Assembly: GCA_017476545.1 (NCBI GenBank)
Contig: JAFUZP010000031.1
Coordinates: 1 to 32,097, forward strand
DNA length: 32,097 bases
DNA from: Alloprevotella sp.
GTDB taxonomy: Bacteria > Bacteroidota > Bacteroidia > Bacteroidales > Bacteroidaceae
Direction of reading: 5' to 3'
Part shown: piece by piece, positions 9,166-16,404 of the stretch
How positions within the stretch are numbered: position 1 is the stretch's first letter
Layout of the letters: each line of letters opens with the position of its first letter
Translations under genes and position numbers: made by a program
The notes under the pieces: model-generated
The model's input: the letters and a program-made list of their open reading frames with translations, nothing else
The model's database searches: none
What the model was told of the DNA's origin: nothing

Positions 9166-10326
9166 TTATTTTTTCAGGCTGCCGGTGAGACGTGCAGCTA
9201 CGAGGCGGGCCTCCCTATTGATGGCGGGGTAGTCGTCCAGTGTGGGGGCGGGGACGAATGGCACGCGTGCCAGCGTTTCTTCAATAATGCGCGGGATGTC
9301 CATGAAGCCGATGCCGCCTTCCCTGAAGCGGAAGTTGGCTATTTCGTTCGCCGCGTTGAGGACGCATGGCGCAGACCCGCCGCGCGCTATCGCTTCGTAG
9401 GCAAGGCGCAGACATGGGAAGCGCGACGTGTCGGGCTGCTCGAAGTGGAGCGCACCTAGGCTGAAAAGGTCGAGCCGCGCCCCCGGAAGGGGTAGGCGGG
9501 CTGGATAGGAGAGGGCGTACTGGATGGGCAGGTGCATATCGGGCGTGCCAAGCTGCGCAATGACGGCACCGTCCTCAAACTGCACGGCAGAATGGATGAC
9601 GCTTTCAGGGTGGATGACGACTTCAATAGCCTGCGCGGGCAGTCCGAAAAGCCACTTGGCTTCAATCAACTCAAAGCCTTTGTTCATCATGGTGGCCGAG
9701 TCGATGGTGATTTTCGCCCCCATCGTCCAGTTCGGGTGTCGTAGGGCTTGCTCGGCGGTCACGCCTTGCAGTTCCTGCACGGTGCAGTTGCGGAACGGTC
9801 CGCCCGAGGCGGTGAGCAGTATCTTCTCGATGCGGTTGTGCTGTTCGCCGTTCAACGACTGGAAGATGGCGGAGTGCTCGCTGTCCACCGGCAGGATAGG
9901 GCAGCGGTTCTCTATGGCCAGACGCATGATAGCTTCGCCCGCGACGACTAGTGTCTCCTTGTTGGCGAGCGCAACGGCCTTCCCTGCTTTCAGCGCGTGG
10001 ACGGTGGGGGGCAGTCCGGCGAAGCCCACCATCGCGGTGAGTACCGTATCAATAGGTGCTGCTTCTACGACTTCACAGAGTGCCTGCGCGCCGGAATAAA
10101 CTTTAATGGGGAGGTCGGACAGCGCATCGCGCACCAAGTCGTATTTATCCTCGTTGGCAATGACAATGGTGTCGGGGTTGAACTCGCGTGCCTGCCGGAT
10201 GAGCAGTTCGGCGTTGGAGCCGGCCGTCAGCGTGTGCGCCTCGAACTTGTCCGGGTGTTGGCGGATGATGTCGAGCGTCTGTGTGCCGATGGAGCCGGTT
10301 GAGCCGAGTATGCAAATTCTTCTCAT
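9166..10326 (-). CDS. dxr: 1-deoxy-D-xylulose 5-phosphate reductoisomerase
   Basis: This 386-residue cytoplasmic enzyme converts DXP to 2-C-methyl-D-erythritol 4-phosphate with NADPH, the committed step of the MEP isoprenoid pathway and the target of fosmidomycin. Visible motifs are the NADPH-binding GSTGSIG (residues 8-14), LANKETLVVAGE (120-131), the metal-binding PVDSEHSAIFQ (starting 147), ASGGPFR and MGAKITIDSATMMNKG. Its ATG overlaps the rimM stop by 4 bp (ATGA), implying translational coupling. A second MEP enzyme, ispE, is in the same window. Confidence 0.96.
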   Translation of the reverse strand: MRRICILGSTGSIGTQTLDIIRQHPDKFEAHTLTAGSNAELLIRQAREFNPDTIVIANEDKYDLVRDALSDLPIKVYSGAQALCEVVEAAPIDTVLTAMVGFAGLPPTVHALKAGKAVALANKETLVVAGEAIMRLAIENRCPILPVDSEHSAIFQSLNGEQHNRIEKILLTASGGPFRNCTVQELQGVTAEQALRHPNWTMGAKITIDSATMMNKGFELIEAKWLFGLPAQAIEVVIHPESVIHSAVQFEDGAVIAQLGTPDMHLPIQYALSYPARLPLPGARLDLFSLGALHFEQPDTSRFPCLRLAYEAIARGGSAPCVLNAANEIANFRFREGGIGFMDIPRIIEETLARVPFVPAPTLDDYPAINREARLVAARLTGSLKK

Positions 10327-10856
10327 GGGGTATTCAGTTCTAAAAGCCCGTTGGGTAGTTGCAGCTGTAGCGTGCGCATTTTCAGGTCGAAGCTGAGGAG
10401 AAAGTCATCGTGGTAGGGAATGATGGCTTCCGTACCGTCCGGACGTTGCAGGAACAGCAACACGTTAGCCGTACTGTCGTTCACGTTGGTGATGGTGCCT
10501 ATGTCCGTACCGTTTTCGTCCTGCACGCGGAATCCTTTCAGAGCTTGCAGGGAGGGCAGTCCCTCGTCTTCGCCCTCGGGGACGCAGGCGTAGGGGTAAT
10601 ACGCCTCGGCCCCCACGAGCCGTTTGGCGGCAGTTTCCGTATCGCAACCCTCCAGTTTCAGGATGACTGTCGCGCCGCCCTTGAAGCGGTACTCCTCCCA
10701 GAAGAAGGGCACGAATATGCCGTCCAGCTTTAGTGCCACGTATTCCGCGCTTCCCCTGTCTATGATGTCGTCGGTGTAGCGCAGCTCCACTTCGCCCCGG
10801 ATGCCCCGGGTCTTTGCGATGTAGCCTATCTGGAAAACTTCTTCTTCGCGTATCAC
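10323..10856 (-). CDS. rimM: 16S rRNA processing protein RimM
   Basis: This 177-residue assembly factor helps mature the head of the 30S subunit by binding ribosomal protein S19. The N-terminal RimM barrel shows FQIGYIAKTRGIRGEVELR, typical of the family; the C-terminal PRC-barrel half includes LKGFRVQDENGTDIGTITNV and IIPYHDDFLLSFD. Length is normal. It starts 35 bp after murA and overlaps dxr by 4 bp. Placement beside murA, rather than with rpsP-trmD-rplS as in proteobacteria, is a Bacteroidetes habit. Confidence 0.94.
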   Translation of the reverse strand: MIREEEVFQIGYIAKTRGIRGEVELRYTDDIIDRGSAEYVALKLDGIFVPFFWEEYRFKGGATVILKLEGCDTETAAKRLVGAEAYYPYACVPEGEDEGLPSLQALKGFRVQDENGTDIGTITNVNDSTANVLLFLQRPDGTEAIIPYHDDFLLSFDLKMRTLQLQLPNGLLELNTP

Positions 10857-10891
10857 GTCTTGCCGTTCGGTGTGTGGGGGATGACTTTGCC

Positions 10892-12199
10892 TTAATCTAT
10901 GCGTTCGATGACGGCGCCTAGTGCGCGCAAACGCTCCTCTATGCGTTCGTAGCCCCGGTCTATTTGTTCAATGTTATCTATGATACTGGTTCCTTCGGCT
11001 GACATGGCGGCAATCAACAGGGCGATGCCAGCGCGTATGTCCGGGCTGGTCATGCGCCGCGCGCGGAGCCGCATGGCGTTGTCGTGGCCGATGACGACGG
11101 CGCGGTGTGGGTCGCAGAGAAGTATCTGCGCCCCCATGTCGATTAGCTTATCCACGAAGAAGAGGCGACTCTCAAACATTTTTTGGTGGAACAGCACAGA
11201 GCCTTTCGCCTGTGTCGCTACAACAATGAGTACGCTGAGCAGGTCGGGGGTCAGCCCCGGCCATGGCGCGTCCGCAACCGTCATGAAAGAGCCGTCAATG
11301 AAGGATTCGATTTCATAGTGGCTGTGGTAGGGGATGAAAATGTCGTCGTCCCGCCGTTCTACCGTGACGCCCAATCGCCGGAAAATGTCGGGGATGAGCC
11401 CGAGCCCCTCGTAGCCGACGTTCTTGATGGTGAGCCCGTTGCCTGCTATGGCTGCCATTCCGATGAAAGACCCCACCTCAATCATGTCCGGCAGGATGCG
11501 TATTTCCCCGCCGTGCAGGCTCTTGACGCCCTCAATGGTGAGTAGGTTGGATGCGATGCCGCTGATGCGCGCTCCCATGCGGTTGAGCAAGAGGCAGAGT
11601 TGCTGTATGTAGGGTTCGCAGGCAGCGTTGTAGATGGTTGTTACCCCTTGTGCCAGGACGGCCGCCATGATGATGTTGGCCGTTCCGGTTACGCTGGCTT
11701 CGTCCAGTAGCATATAGGTGCCTTGCAACTGTCCGGCACTGATTTCGAACGTACCCCGTTCCTCATCGTGGTGGAACTGCGCGCCGAGTTTCTTGAAGCC
11801 ATAGAAGTGCGTGTCGAGCCTGCGCCTGCCGATTTTGTCGCCGCCGGGTTTGGCAATGGCAGCGTGGCCGAAACGGGCGAGCAGCGGGCCGAGCAGTAGG
11901 ACGCTCCCCCGCAGGCGCGAGCAGCGACTCAGGAAATCGGGACTCTGGAGGTAGGCCAGGTTGATGTCGGCGGCACGGAAGGTGTAGTCGCCCGGTGCGT
12001 TGCGCCGGACTTCCGCACCCATATCGCTGACGAGTTGGATAAGGTTGTTCACGTCAAGGATGTCCGGGACGTTCGTCACGCGAACCTCATCGGCCGTGAG
12101 GAGTGTTGCGGCAATGATTTCTAGGGCTTCGTTCTTGGCTCCCTGCGGCGTGATTTCGCCTTGCAGGCGGTGGCCGCCCTCTATCTTGAAGGATGACAT
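10892..12199 (-). CDS. murA: UDP-N-acetylglucosamine 1-carboxyvinyltransferase with Asp in place of the catalytic-loop Cys
   Basis: This 435-residue enzyme transfers enolpyruvate from PEP to UDP-GlcNAc, the first committed step of peptidoglycan synthesis. I chose ATG 12199 (MSSFKIEGGHRLQGEITPQG): it aligns with the usual family N-terminus and leaves a 19-bp gap after the DUF4290 stop, whereas the longer frame (start 12304) would overlap that gene. K22 and N23 of the PEP site are present. The mobile loop reads KPGGDKIGRRRLD, so residue 121, equivalent to E. coli Cys115, is Asp. That substitution occurs naturally in Mycobacterium and Chlamydia MurA and abolishes fosfomycin alkylation while keeping activity. 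Confidence 0.96.
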   Translation of the reverse strand: MSSFKIEGGHRLQGEITPQGAKNEALEIIAATLLTADEVRVTNVPDILDVNNLIQLVSDMGAEVRRNAPGDYTFRAADINLAYLQSPDFLSRCSRLRGSVLLLGPLLARFGHAAIAKPGGDKIGRRRLDTHFYGFKKLGAQFHHDEERGTFEISAGQLQGTYMLLDEASVTGTANIIMAAVLAQGVTTIYNAACEPYIQQLCLLLNRMGARISGIASNLLTIEGVKSLHGGEIRILPDMIEVGSFIGMAAIAGNGLTIKNVGYEGLGLIPDIFRRLGVTVERRDDDIFIPYHSHYEIESFIDGSFMTVADAPWPGLTPDLLSVLIVVATQAKGSVLFHQKMFESRLFFVDKLIDMGAQILLCDPHRAVVIGHDNAMRLRARRMTSPDIRAGIALLIAAMSAEGTSIIDNIEQIDRGYERIEERLRALGAVIERID

Positions 12200-12218
12200 A
12201 TGGCAGAGGTGTGCTGCG

Positions 12219-12728
12219 TCAGATTTGTATGGCTCCCGCTGTGTACGCCTCGATGTCTCGCGCCACCTTGTCGTCGGTTGCGCCGTCCCCTTTCCATGCG
12301 GCAAGGTTGCGTTTCATGCGGTTGGCAATCTGGTAGGTGCGCAGGTCGCGTTCCTTTCCTGCCGGCATCTGTCCGATTTGCTCCAGGGCTTTTTCTAGGA
12401 GATGCCCGTAGTGGCGGTGGCGTATCTTTGCCTGCGGGTATTCCAGTCGCGGCGGGCGTTGCGCCGTGTCGCGGCGTTGGATTTCCACGGGGTAGTCTAT
12501 GTCGAGCTTGTAGTCCGTTATGTAGGCCAGATGGTCCCAGAGTTTGTGCTGATAGTCGGGCACTCCCTTCATCTTCGGGTTGAGGTGCCCCATCACTCTT
12601 ACCGTGTGTTCGGCGTAACGCTGCCGCTGTTCGCGGTTCTCGATGGTCATGGCATATTCCGCCATCTGCTGCACGAGCCGTCCGTATTCCGGCAGGCGTA
12701 GTTTTTCTCGTTGCGTATTGTAGTCCAT
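12219..12728 (-). CDS. DUF4290 family protein
   Basis: This 169-residue soluble protein (MDYNTQREKLRLPEYGRLVQ start) is recognisable as DUF4290, a Bacteroidetes-specific family of unknown function. It is helix-rich, with YAMTIENREQRQRYAEHTVR and a conserved-looking LWDHLAYITDYKLDIDYPVE segment, and has no signal or membrane segment. It starts 1 bp after tsaB and ends 19 bp before murA, so it is certainly co-transcribed. The persistent linkage to murA suggests a housekeeping role, but nothing in the sequence defines it. Confidence 0.9.
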   Translation of the reverse strand: MDYNTQREKLRLPEYGRLVQQMAEYAMTIENREQRQRYAEHTVRVMGHLNPKMKGVPDYQHKLWDHLAYITDYKLDIDYPVEIQRRDTAQRPPRLEYPQAKIRHRHYGHLLEKALEQIGQMPAGKERDLRTYQIANRMKRNLAAWKGDGATDDKVARDIEAYTAGAIQI

Positions 12729-12729
12729 G

Positions 12730-13455
12730 TTACTTGGTGTATTCGTTTTCAGTGCGTGACAAATTTTCCAGCGGGTTGCGGGGTGCTCCTGCCTGATAGG
12801 CTTTCAGGTAGAACGGCTCGAAGTAGGCCGTATCCTCAACCGTCCCTTGCAAGAAGCGTCGTTCGGCCAACGGAAACATATTCCGCGCCCTCGGGACGGC
12901 TCCGTCCGCGAACCGCGCATTTGGGTGGCGGATGATATCGTGGCATTTCGCTGCGCCATTGCCGAGGAACAGGACGGGCTGTTCGTCCAGTAGCTTGCGG
13001 TAGGTTCCTTCATCTACGATGTCGGCCTGTGCAGGGCGTACCTCCCGTAAGGCGCGGTCGTACACGGCGGCATACACTTCCATGCGGCGCGCATCAATCA
13101 TGGGGCAGAGCAGAGTGCCTTCCTCCACCTCCTCGCCGAGTAGTGCCGGCACGCAGATGAGCTGGAGTGTCGGCACGCTGATGAGTGGCAGGGAGCGGCC
13201 GTAGCATACTCCCTTGGCCTCGCTCACGCCGATGCGCAGTCCCGTGTAGGACCCCGGGCCGCTGCTGACGGCTACGGCATCAAGCGGGATGGCATGGCTG
13301 TCGGCAAAACTCACGGCATCGCGTACAAACGGAGCGAGAACCTCTGCGTGCCGGTGCCCTTCGCGGCTCTCGTCCTCGTAGAGCAGGGCACCGTCTTGCG
13401 AGAGTGCCACGGAGCAGATGTCCGTAGAGGTTTCTATGTGGAGAATGCAGGCCAT
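12730..13455 (-). CDS. tsaB: tRNA t6A37 biosynthesis protein TsaB
   Basis: This 241-residue protein is the TsaD partner required for threonylcarbamoyl-adenosine at position 37 of ANN-decoding tRNAs. The N-terminal ASKHA fold is evident from ILHIETSTDICSVALSQDG, HRHAEVLAPFV and SSGPGSYTGLRIGVSEAKG. TsaB lacks the full metal-binding motif of TsaD, as expected here. It is the first gene of the seven-gene operon and has a good promoter only about 24 bp upstream, so its leader is very short. Confidence 0.94.
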   Translation of the reverse strand: MACILHIETSTDICSVALSQDGALLYEDESREGHRHAEVLAPFVRDAVSFADSHAIPLDAVAVSSGPGSYTGLRIGVSEAKGVCYGRSLPLISVPTLQLICVPALLGEEVEEGTLLCPMIDARRMEVYAAVYDRALREVRPAQADIVDEGTYRKLLDEQPVLFLGNGAAKCHDIIRHPNARFADGAVPRARNMFPLAERRFLQGTVEDTAYFEPFYLKAYQAGAPRNPLENLSRTENEYTK

Positions 13456-13478
13456 TATATATTTTTCTTAAGTAGGCG

Positions 13479-13508
13479 CAAATTTAGTTTAATTAGGGGG
13501 AAGGGCAA
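13479..13508 (-). promoter_or_regulatory. promoter of the tsaB-murA-dxr-rseP operon
   Basis: On the minus strand, TTG (13506-13508) is followed after 19 bp by TAAATTTG (13479-13486), matching the Bacteroidetes consensus. The expected start site is within 20 nt of the tsaB ATG. Confidence 0.75.
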
Positions 13509-13591
13509 AATGAAACGGGGGCTTTTCATTCCCAGAGCCTCCGGCGGGTGCGTCCGGGCGGGGGTGGTGGTTGTTCCTTTTATCGGTTTTT

Positions 13592-13724
13592 TGGATTATC
13601 CAGGCCGGGTTACGGACACCCGCCTTGGGGGGAGTGCGAATTACCCCTATGGTTACGAGGAATTATCCCTAGGGTTACGAAGGATTATCCCTGGGGTTAC
13701 GAATTACTGGCGCATGGGTTATTT
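13592..13724. repeat. 22-bp palindromic array B (4 clear, up to 6 units)
   Basis: Clear cores begin at 13642 (TACCCCTATGGTTA), 13664 (TATCCCTAGGGTTA), 13686 (TATCCCTGGGGTTA) and 13708 (TGGCGCATGGGTTA), at exactly 22 bp. Decayed units sit one and two periods earlier: CCTTGGGGGG near 13623, and GGGTTACGG at 13607 preceded by GGATTATCC. Spacers are CGAGGAAT, CGAAGGAT and CGAATTAC. It lies upstream of the tsaB operon promoter and downstream of the OmpA-like lipoprotein gene. Confidence 0.85.
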
Positions 13725-13760
13725 CTTGTTTTCTCCCAGCAGGATTTTTACTACTCTTAT

Positions 13761-13913
13761 ATGAGAAAGAAAACCAGTGTGTTATTTTATTTTGTTTGTG
13801 TACTAATTTTATTGTGTTTCGGCGTGTGCGGCTGGAGTGTCCGGGTGTTGGCGGCGGACTTTCCCTGGGTTGTTCTTTTTTTCGGTTCGCCGAAATATAG
13901 TGCGGGGCGGTAG
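13761..13913 (+). CDS. possible 50-residue membrane peptide
   Basis: An ATG after array B opens a 50-codon frame starting MRKKTSVLFYFVCVLILLCF, with a positively charged N-terminus, a hydrophobic helix of about 20 residues and a second hydrophobic patch (FPWVVLFFG). The stop codon lies at the foot of a GC-rich hairpin. I recognise no family. The local base composition is much more AT-rich than the neighbours, and no convincing promoter is seen, so it may be chance. Product unknown. Confidence 0.25.
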   Translation: MRKKTSVLFYFVCVLILLCFGVCGWSVRVLAADFPWVVLFFGSPKYSAGR

Positions 13914-13936
13914 CTGAATGCCGCCGCCCCGCCTTT
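13902..13936 (+). terminator. plus-strand terminator-like hairpin
   Basis: GCGGGGCGG (13902-13910) pairs perfectly with CCGCCCCGC (13924-13932) and is followed by CTTTT. It is oriented to end a plus-strand transcript from the array-B/small-ORF region, the main reason for taking that ORF seriously. Confidence 0.5.
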
Positions 13937-13944
13937 TGGGGGAA

Positions 13945-13971
13945 ATGGAGGGGGTGAAGGCCGCCCTCCAT
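13945..13971 (-). terminator. hairpin downstream of the OmpA-like lipoprotein gene
   Basis: ATGGAGGG (13945-13952) pairs with CCCTCCAT (13964-13971), about 20 bp past the stop of the minus-strand gene. A short TT run follows in that direction. Confidence 0.5.
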
Positions 13972-13989
13972 CCATGCTTCAGAGTTTCT

Positions 13990-14688
13990 TTATTCGCCGG
14001 CCTGCGCTTTGGCGTTCTGGATCATTTGTTCGCTCGGCATTACGTAAACCTCCACACGGCGGTTGGCCTCAAGCGTAGGCTGCGTGGTATCTTCGCCCAT
14101 GCCCTTGACCTCTTTCAGCTGTGCGTAGCTGATGCCGTTCTGAGCCATGAAGTTGCTGACGGCGGATGCACGCTGCTCGGAGAGCAACTGGTTCTTTTGG
14201 CGGCTCTGCTCGGCGGTGGAGTTCTTCCAGCCCTGGCTGTCAGTGAAACCGTACACATAGAGATCCATATCTGCCTCTAGGTTTTTTGCAAACGTAGCCA
14301 AGTCGCTCTTGGCCTGTACGCTTAGCTCATCCTTTCCTGTGGCGAAGAGTAGGCCGGAGGGGAACGTCACTTTGACGTACGTAAGACCCGTTTCCTCGTT
14401 CTTAATCAGTTCGGCTTCGGCGTTTGCCAGTTCGGCTGCTTTCTTGGCCTTGTCCATTTTGTTGCCGATGAGTACGCCTGCACCGCCACCAACTACGGCG
14501 CCAATGCTGGCACCGATGGCGGCACCCTTGCCCCCACCTGCAATGGCACCGATGATGGCGCCGATAGCTGCACCGCCGGTACCGACGGCTGTACCCATCT
14601 TAGCCTTGTTGCTGGCGTTCTGAATCGTGCTGCATCCGCTCAGGATGAGCAGTGCGCTGAGAAATAGCGCAGTGACTTTTGTTTTCAT
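13990..14688 (-). CDS. OmpA-family lipoprotein with glycine-zipper domain
   Basis: This 232-residue outer-membrane lipoprotein starts with a lipoprotein signal peptide (lipobox LSGC, lipidated Cys19). Residues about 33-75 form a glycine-zipper hairpin (GTGGAAIGAIIGAIAGGGKG and a second similar stretch), which may insert into or span the membrane. After a charged helix comes an OmpA-like peptidoglycan-binding domain (about 105-225), shown by YVYGFTDSQGW, NQLLSEQRASAVSNFMAQNG and ANRRVEVYV. The likely role is anchoring the outer membrane to the peptidoglycan, as for the YiaD/Pal group. It is monocistronic, with a near-perfect promoter, consistent with high expression. Confidence 0.92.
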   Translation of the reverse strand: MKTKVTALFLSALLILSGCSTIQNASNKAKMGTAVGTGGAAIGAIIGAIAGGGKGAAIGASIGAVVGGGAGVLIGNKMDKAKKAAELANAEAELIKNEETGLTYVKVTFPSGLLFATGKDELSVQAKSDLATFAKNLEADMDLYVYGFTDSQGWKNSTAEQSRQKNQLLSEQRASAVSNFMAQNGISYAQLKEVKGMGEDTTQPTLEANRRVEVYVMPSEQMIQNAKAQAGE

Positions 14689-14726
14689 ACCTTGTTTCTG
14701 TGTTAAATGTTAAACGGTTTGCGAGG

Positions 14727-14757
14727 CAAAAGTACGGCTTCCCCCGAAAACGTGCAA
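14727..14757 (-). promoter_or_regulatory. Bacteroidetes-type promoter of the OmpA-like gene
   Basis: On the minus strand, TTG (14755-14757) lies exactly 20 bp before TACTTTTG (14727-14734), about 39 bp upstream of the ATG. Confidence 0.8.
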
Positions 14758-14838
14758 GCCGCCAGGGCTTTTTTTGCGCAGGCTGATTGCGCCCTCGCTC
14801 AAATTCCACACATATTTATATATATGTCCGCAGAAAAT

Positions 14839-14846
14839 TGTAACTT
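14839..14846 (+). promoter_or_regulatory. candidate -7 element of the proS cluster
   Basis: TAACTTCG is one base from TAnnTTTG and lies 41 bp before the proS ATG. No TTG is found at the -33 position. The same GTAACTTCGC string precedes lptB, which raises its credibility. Confidence 0.4.
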
Positions 14847-14887
14847 CGCGCCCGAAATTCTAAAACAAGGAAACGAATATTTCTACT

Positions 14888-16372
14888 ATGGCAAAAGAAC
14901 TCAAAGACCTGACCAAGCGCAGTACGGATTATTCGCGCTGGTATAACGAACTCGTGGTGAAAGCGGATCTGGCGGAGCAGGCGGATGTCCGTGGCTGCAT
15001 GGTGATAAAGCCTTATGGCTATGCCATTTGGGAACGGATGCAGCAGGAACTGGACCGAATGTTCAAGGAAACGGGTGTGCAGAACGCCTATTTCCCGCTC
15101 CTCATCCCCAAGTCGTTCCTTTCTAAGGAGGCGGAGCATGTGGAGGGATTCGCCAAGGAGTGCGCCGTAGTGACCCACTACCGTCTCAAGCAGAACCCGG
15201 ACGGTGACGGCGTAGTCGTGGATCCCGCAGCCCGCCTTGAGGAGGAACTCATCATACGCCCTACGAGCGAGACGACTATCTGGAACACTTATAAGAAGTG
15301 GATACACTCGTGGCGCGACCTACCCGTGCTTTGTAACCAATGGTGCAACGTGATGCGTTGGGAAATGCGCACCCGTCTGTTTCTCCGCACCTCCGAGTTC
15401 CTTTGGCAGGAGGGGCACACGGCGCATGCCACCCGCGAGGAGGCAGAGGAGCGCACCCGCCAGATGCTGGGAATTTACGCCCGCTTCGCCGAGGAATTCA
15501 TGGCCATGCCGGTCGTGCAGGGCGTGAAGAGCGAGACAGAACGCTTTGCCGGCGCACTGGATACTTATACCATTGAGGCGCTCATGCAGGACGGTAAGGC
15601 ATTGCAGAGTGGTACGAGCCATTTCCTTGGGCAGAACTTCGGAAAAGCCTTCGGCGTGCAGTTTGTAAACAAGGAGAACCAGTTGGAATATGCCTGGGCC
15701 ACCAGTTGGGGTGTTTCAACCCGACTGATGGGTGCGCTTATCATGACCCACTCGGATGATAACGGCCTCGTGCTGCCGCCGCGCCTCGCGCCGCTGCAAG
15801 TCGTCATCGTGCCCATTTATAAGGCTGAGGGTGACCTGGAGAAACTGAACGCAGTCCTTGGCGGAATTGAGGCGGAGCTACGTTCGCGCGGTATCCGCGT
15901 TAAGTACGACAATGCCGATAACAAGCGTCCCGGATTCAAGTTTGCGGATTACGAACTCAAGGGCGTACCTGTGCGTCTCGTGATGGGTGGGCGCGACTTG
16001 GAGAACGGTACGATCGAAGTGATGCGCCGCGACACACTGGATAAGGAGACACGTACGACGGAGGGCATCGCGGACTACGTACAAGCACTGCTCGCAGAAA
16101 TCCAAAATAACATATACGTGAAGGCGAAGAACTTCCTGGATACGCATATTTATGAGTGCTCCGATTACGCCGAGTTCCGCGAGCGGATTAAAGATGGCGG
16201 CATGTTCCTGTGTCCTTGGGACGGGACGGAAGAGACCGAAGCGCGTATCAAGGAGGACACACAGGCCACTATCCGTTGCGTACCCTTTGACGTGGATCAG
16301 ACCAACCCTGGGACGGATATGATTAGCGGCCGCCCTGCAAAGTACAAAGCACTTGTAGCCCGTTCATACTAA
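14888..16372 (+). CDS. proS: prolyl-tRNA synthetase, archaeal/eukaryotic type
   Basis: This 494-residue class II synthetase charges tRNA-Pro. Its length and motifs ([27 protein letters not shown] at 124-130, motif 2 with [16 protein letters not shown] at about 165-180) mark the short archaeal/eukaryotic-type enzyme, without the roughly 180-residue editing insertion of E. coli-type ProRS. This type is normal in Bacteroidetes. A C-terminal domain with [20 protein letters not shown] follows the anticodon-binding region. It is the first gene of a plus-strand cluster, 32 bp before the ABC-F gene. Confidence 0.96.
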   Translation: MAKELKDLTKRSTDYSRWYNELVVKADLAEQADVRGCMVIKPYGYAIWERMQQELDRMFKETGVQNAYFPLLIPKSFLSKEAEHVEGFAKECAVVTHYRLKQNPDGDGVVVDPAARLEEELIIRPTSETTIWNTYKKWIHSWRDLPVLCNQWCNVMRWEMRTRLFLRTSEFLWQEGHTAHATREEAEERTRQMLGIYARFAEEFMAMPVVQGVKSETERFAGALDTYTIEALMQDGKALQSGTSHFLGQNFGKAFGVQFVNKENQLEYAWATSWGVSTRLMGALIMTHSDDNGLVLPPRLAPLQVVIVPIYKAEGDLEKLNAVLGGIEAELRSRGIRVKYDNADNKRPGFKFADYELKGVPVRLVMGGRDLENGTIEVMRRDTLDKETRTTEGIADYVQALLAEIQNNIYVKAKNFLDTHIYECSDYAEFRERIKDGGMFLCPWDGTEETEARIKEDTQATIRCVPFDVDQTNPGTDMISGRPAKYKALVARSY

Positions 16373-16404
16373 GCGCTTGCGTTGCAGTAGCTGCGTAGTC
16401 ATCT

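Noticed and set aside
12200-12304. N-terminal extension of murA
   Set aside because: It would overlap DUF4290 by about 85 bp in another frame and adds a basic, non-family segment; ATG 12199 aligns with known MurA N-termini.
13294-13764. 156-codon plus-strand frame across tsaB and array B
   Set aside because: Half is antisense to tsaB and the rest is translated repeat; the 22-bp period is not a multiple of three, so no coding selection is expected.
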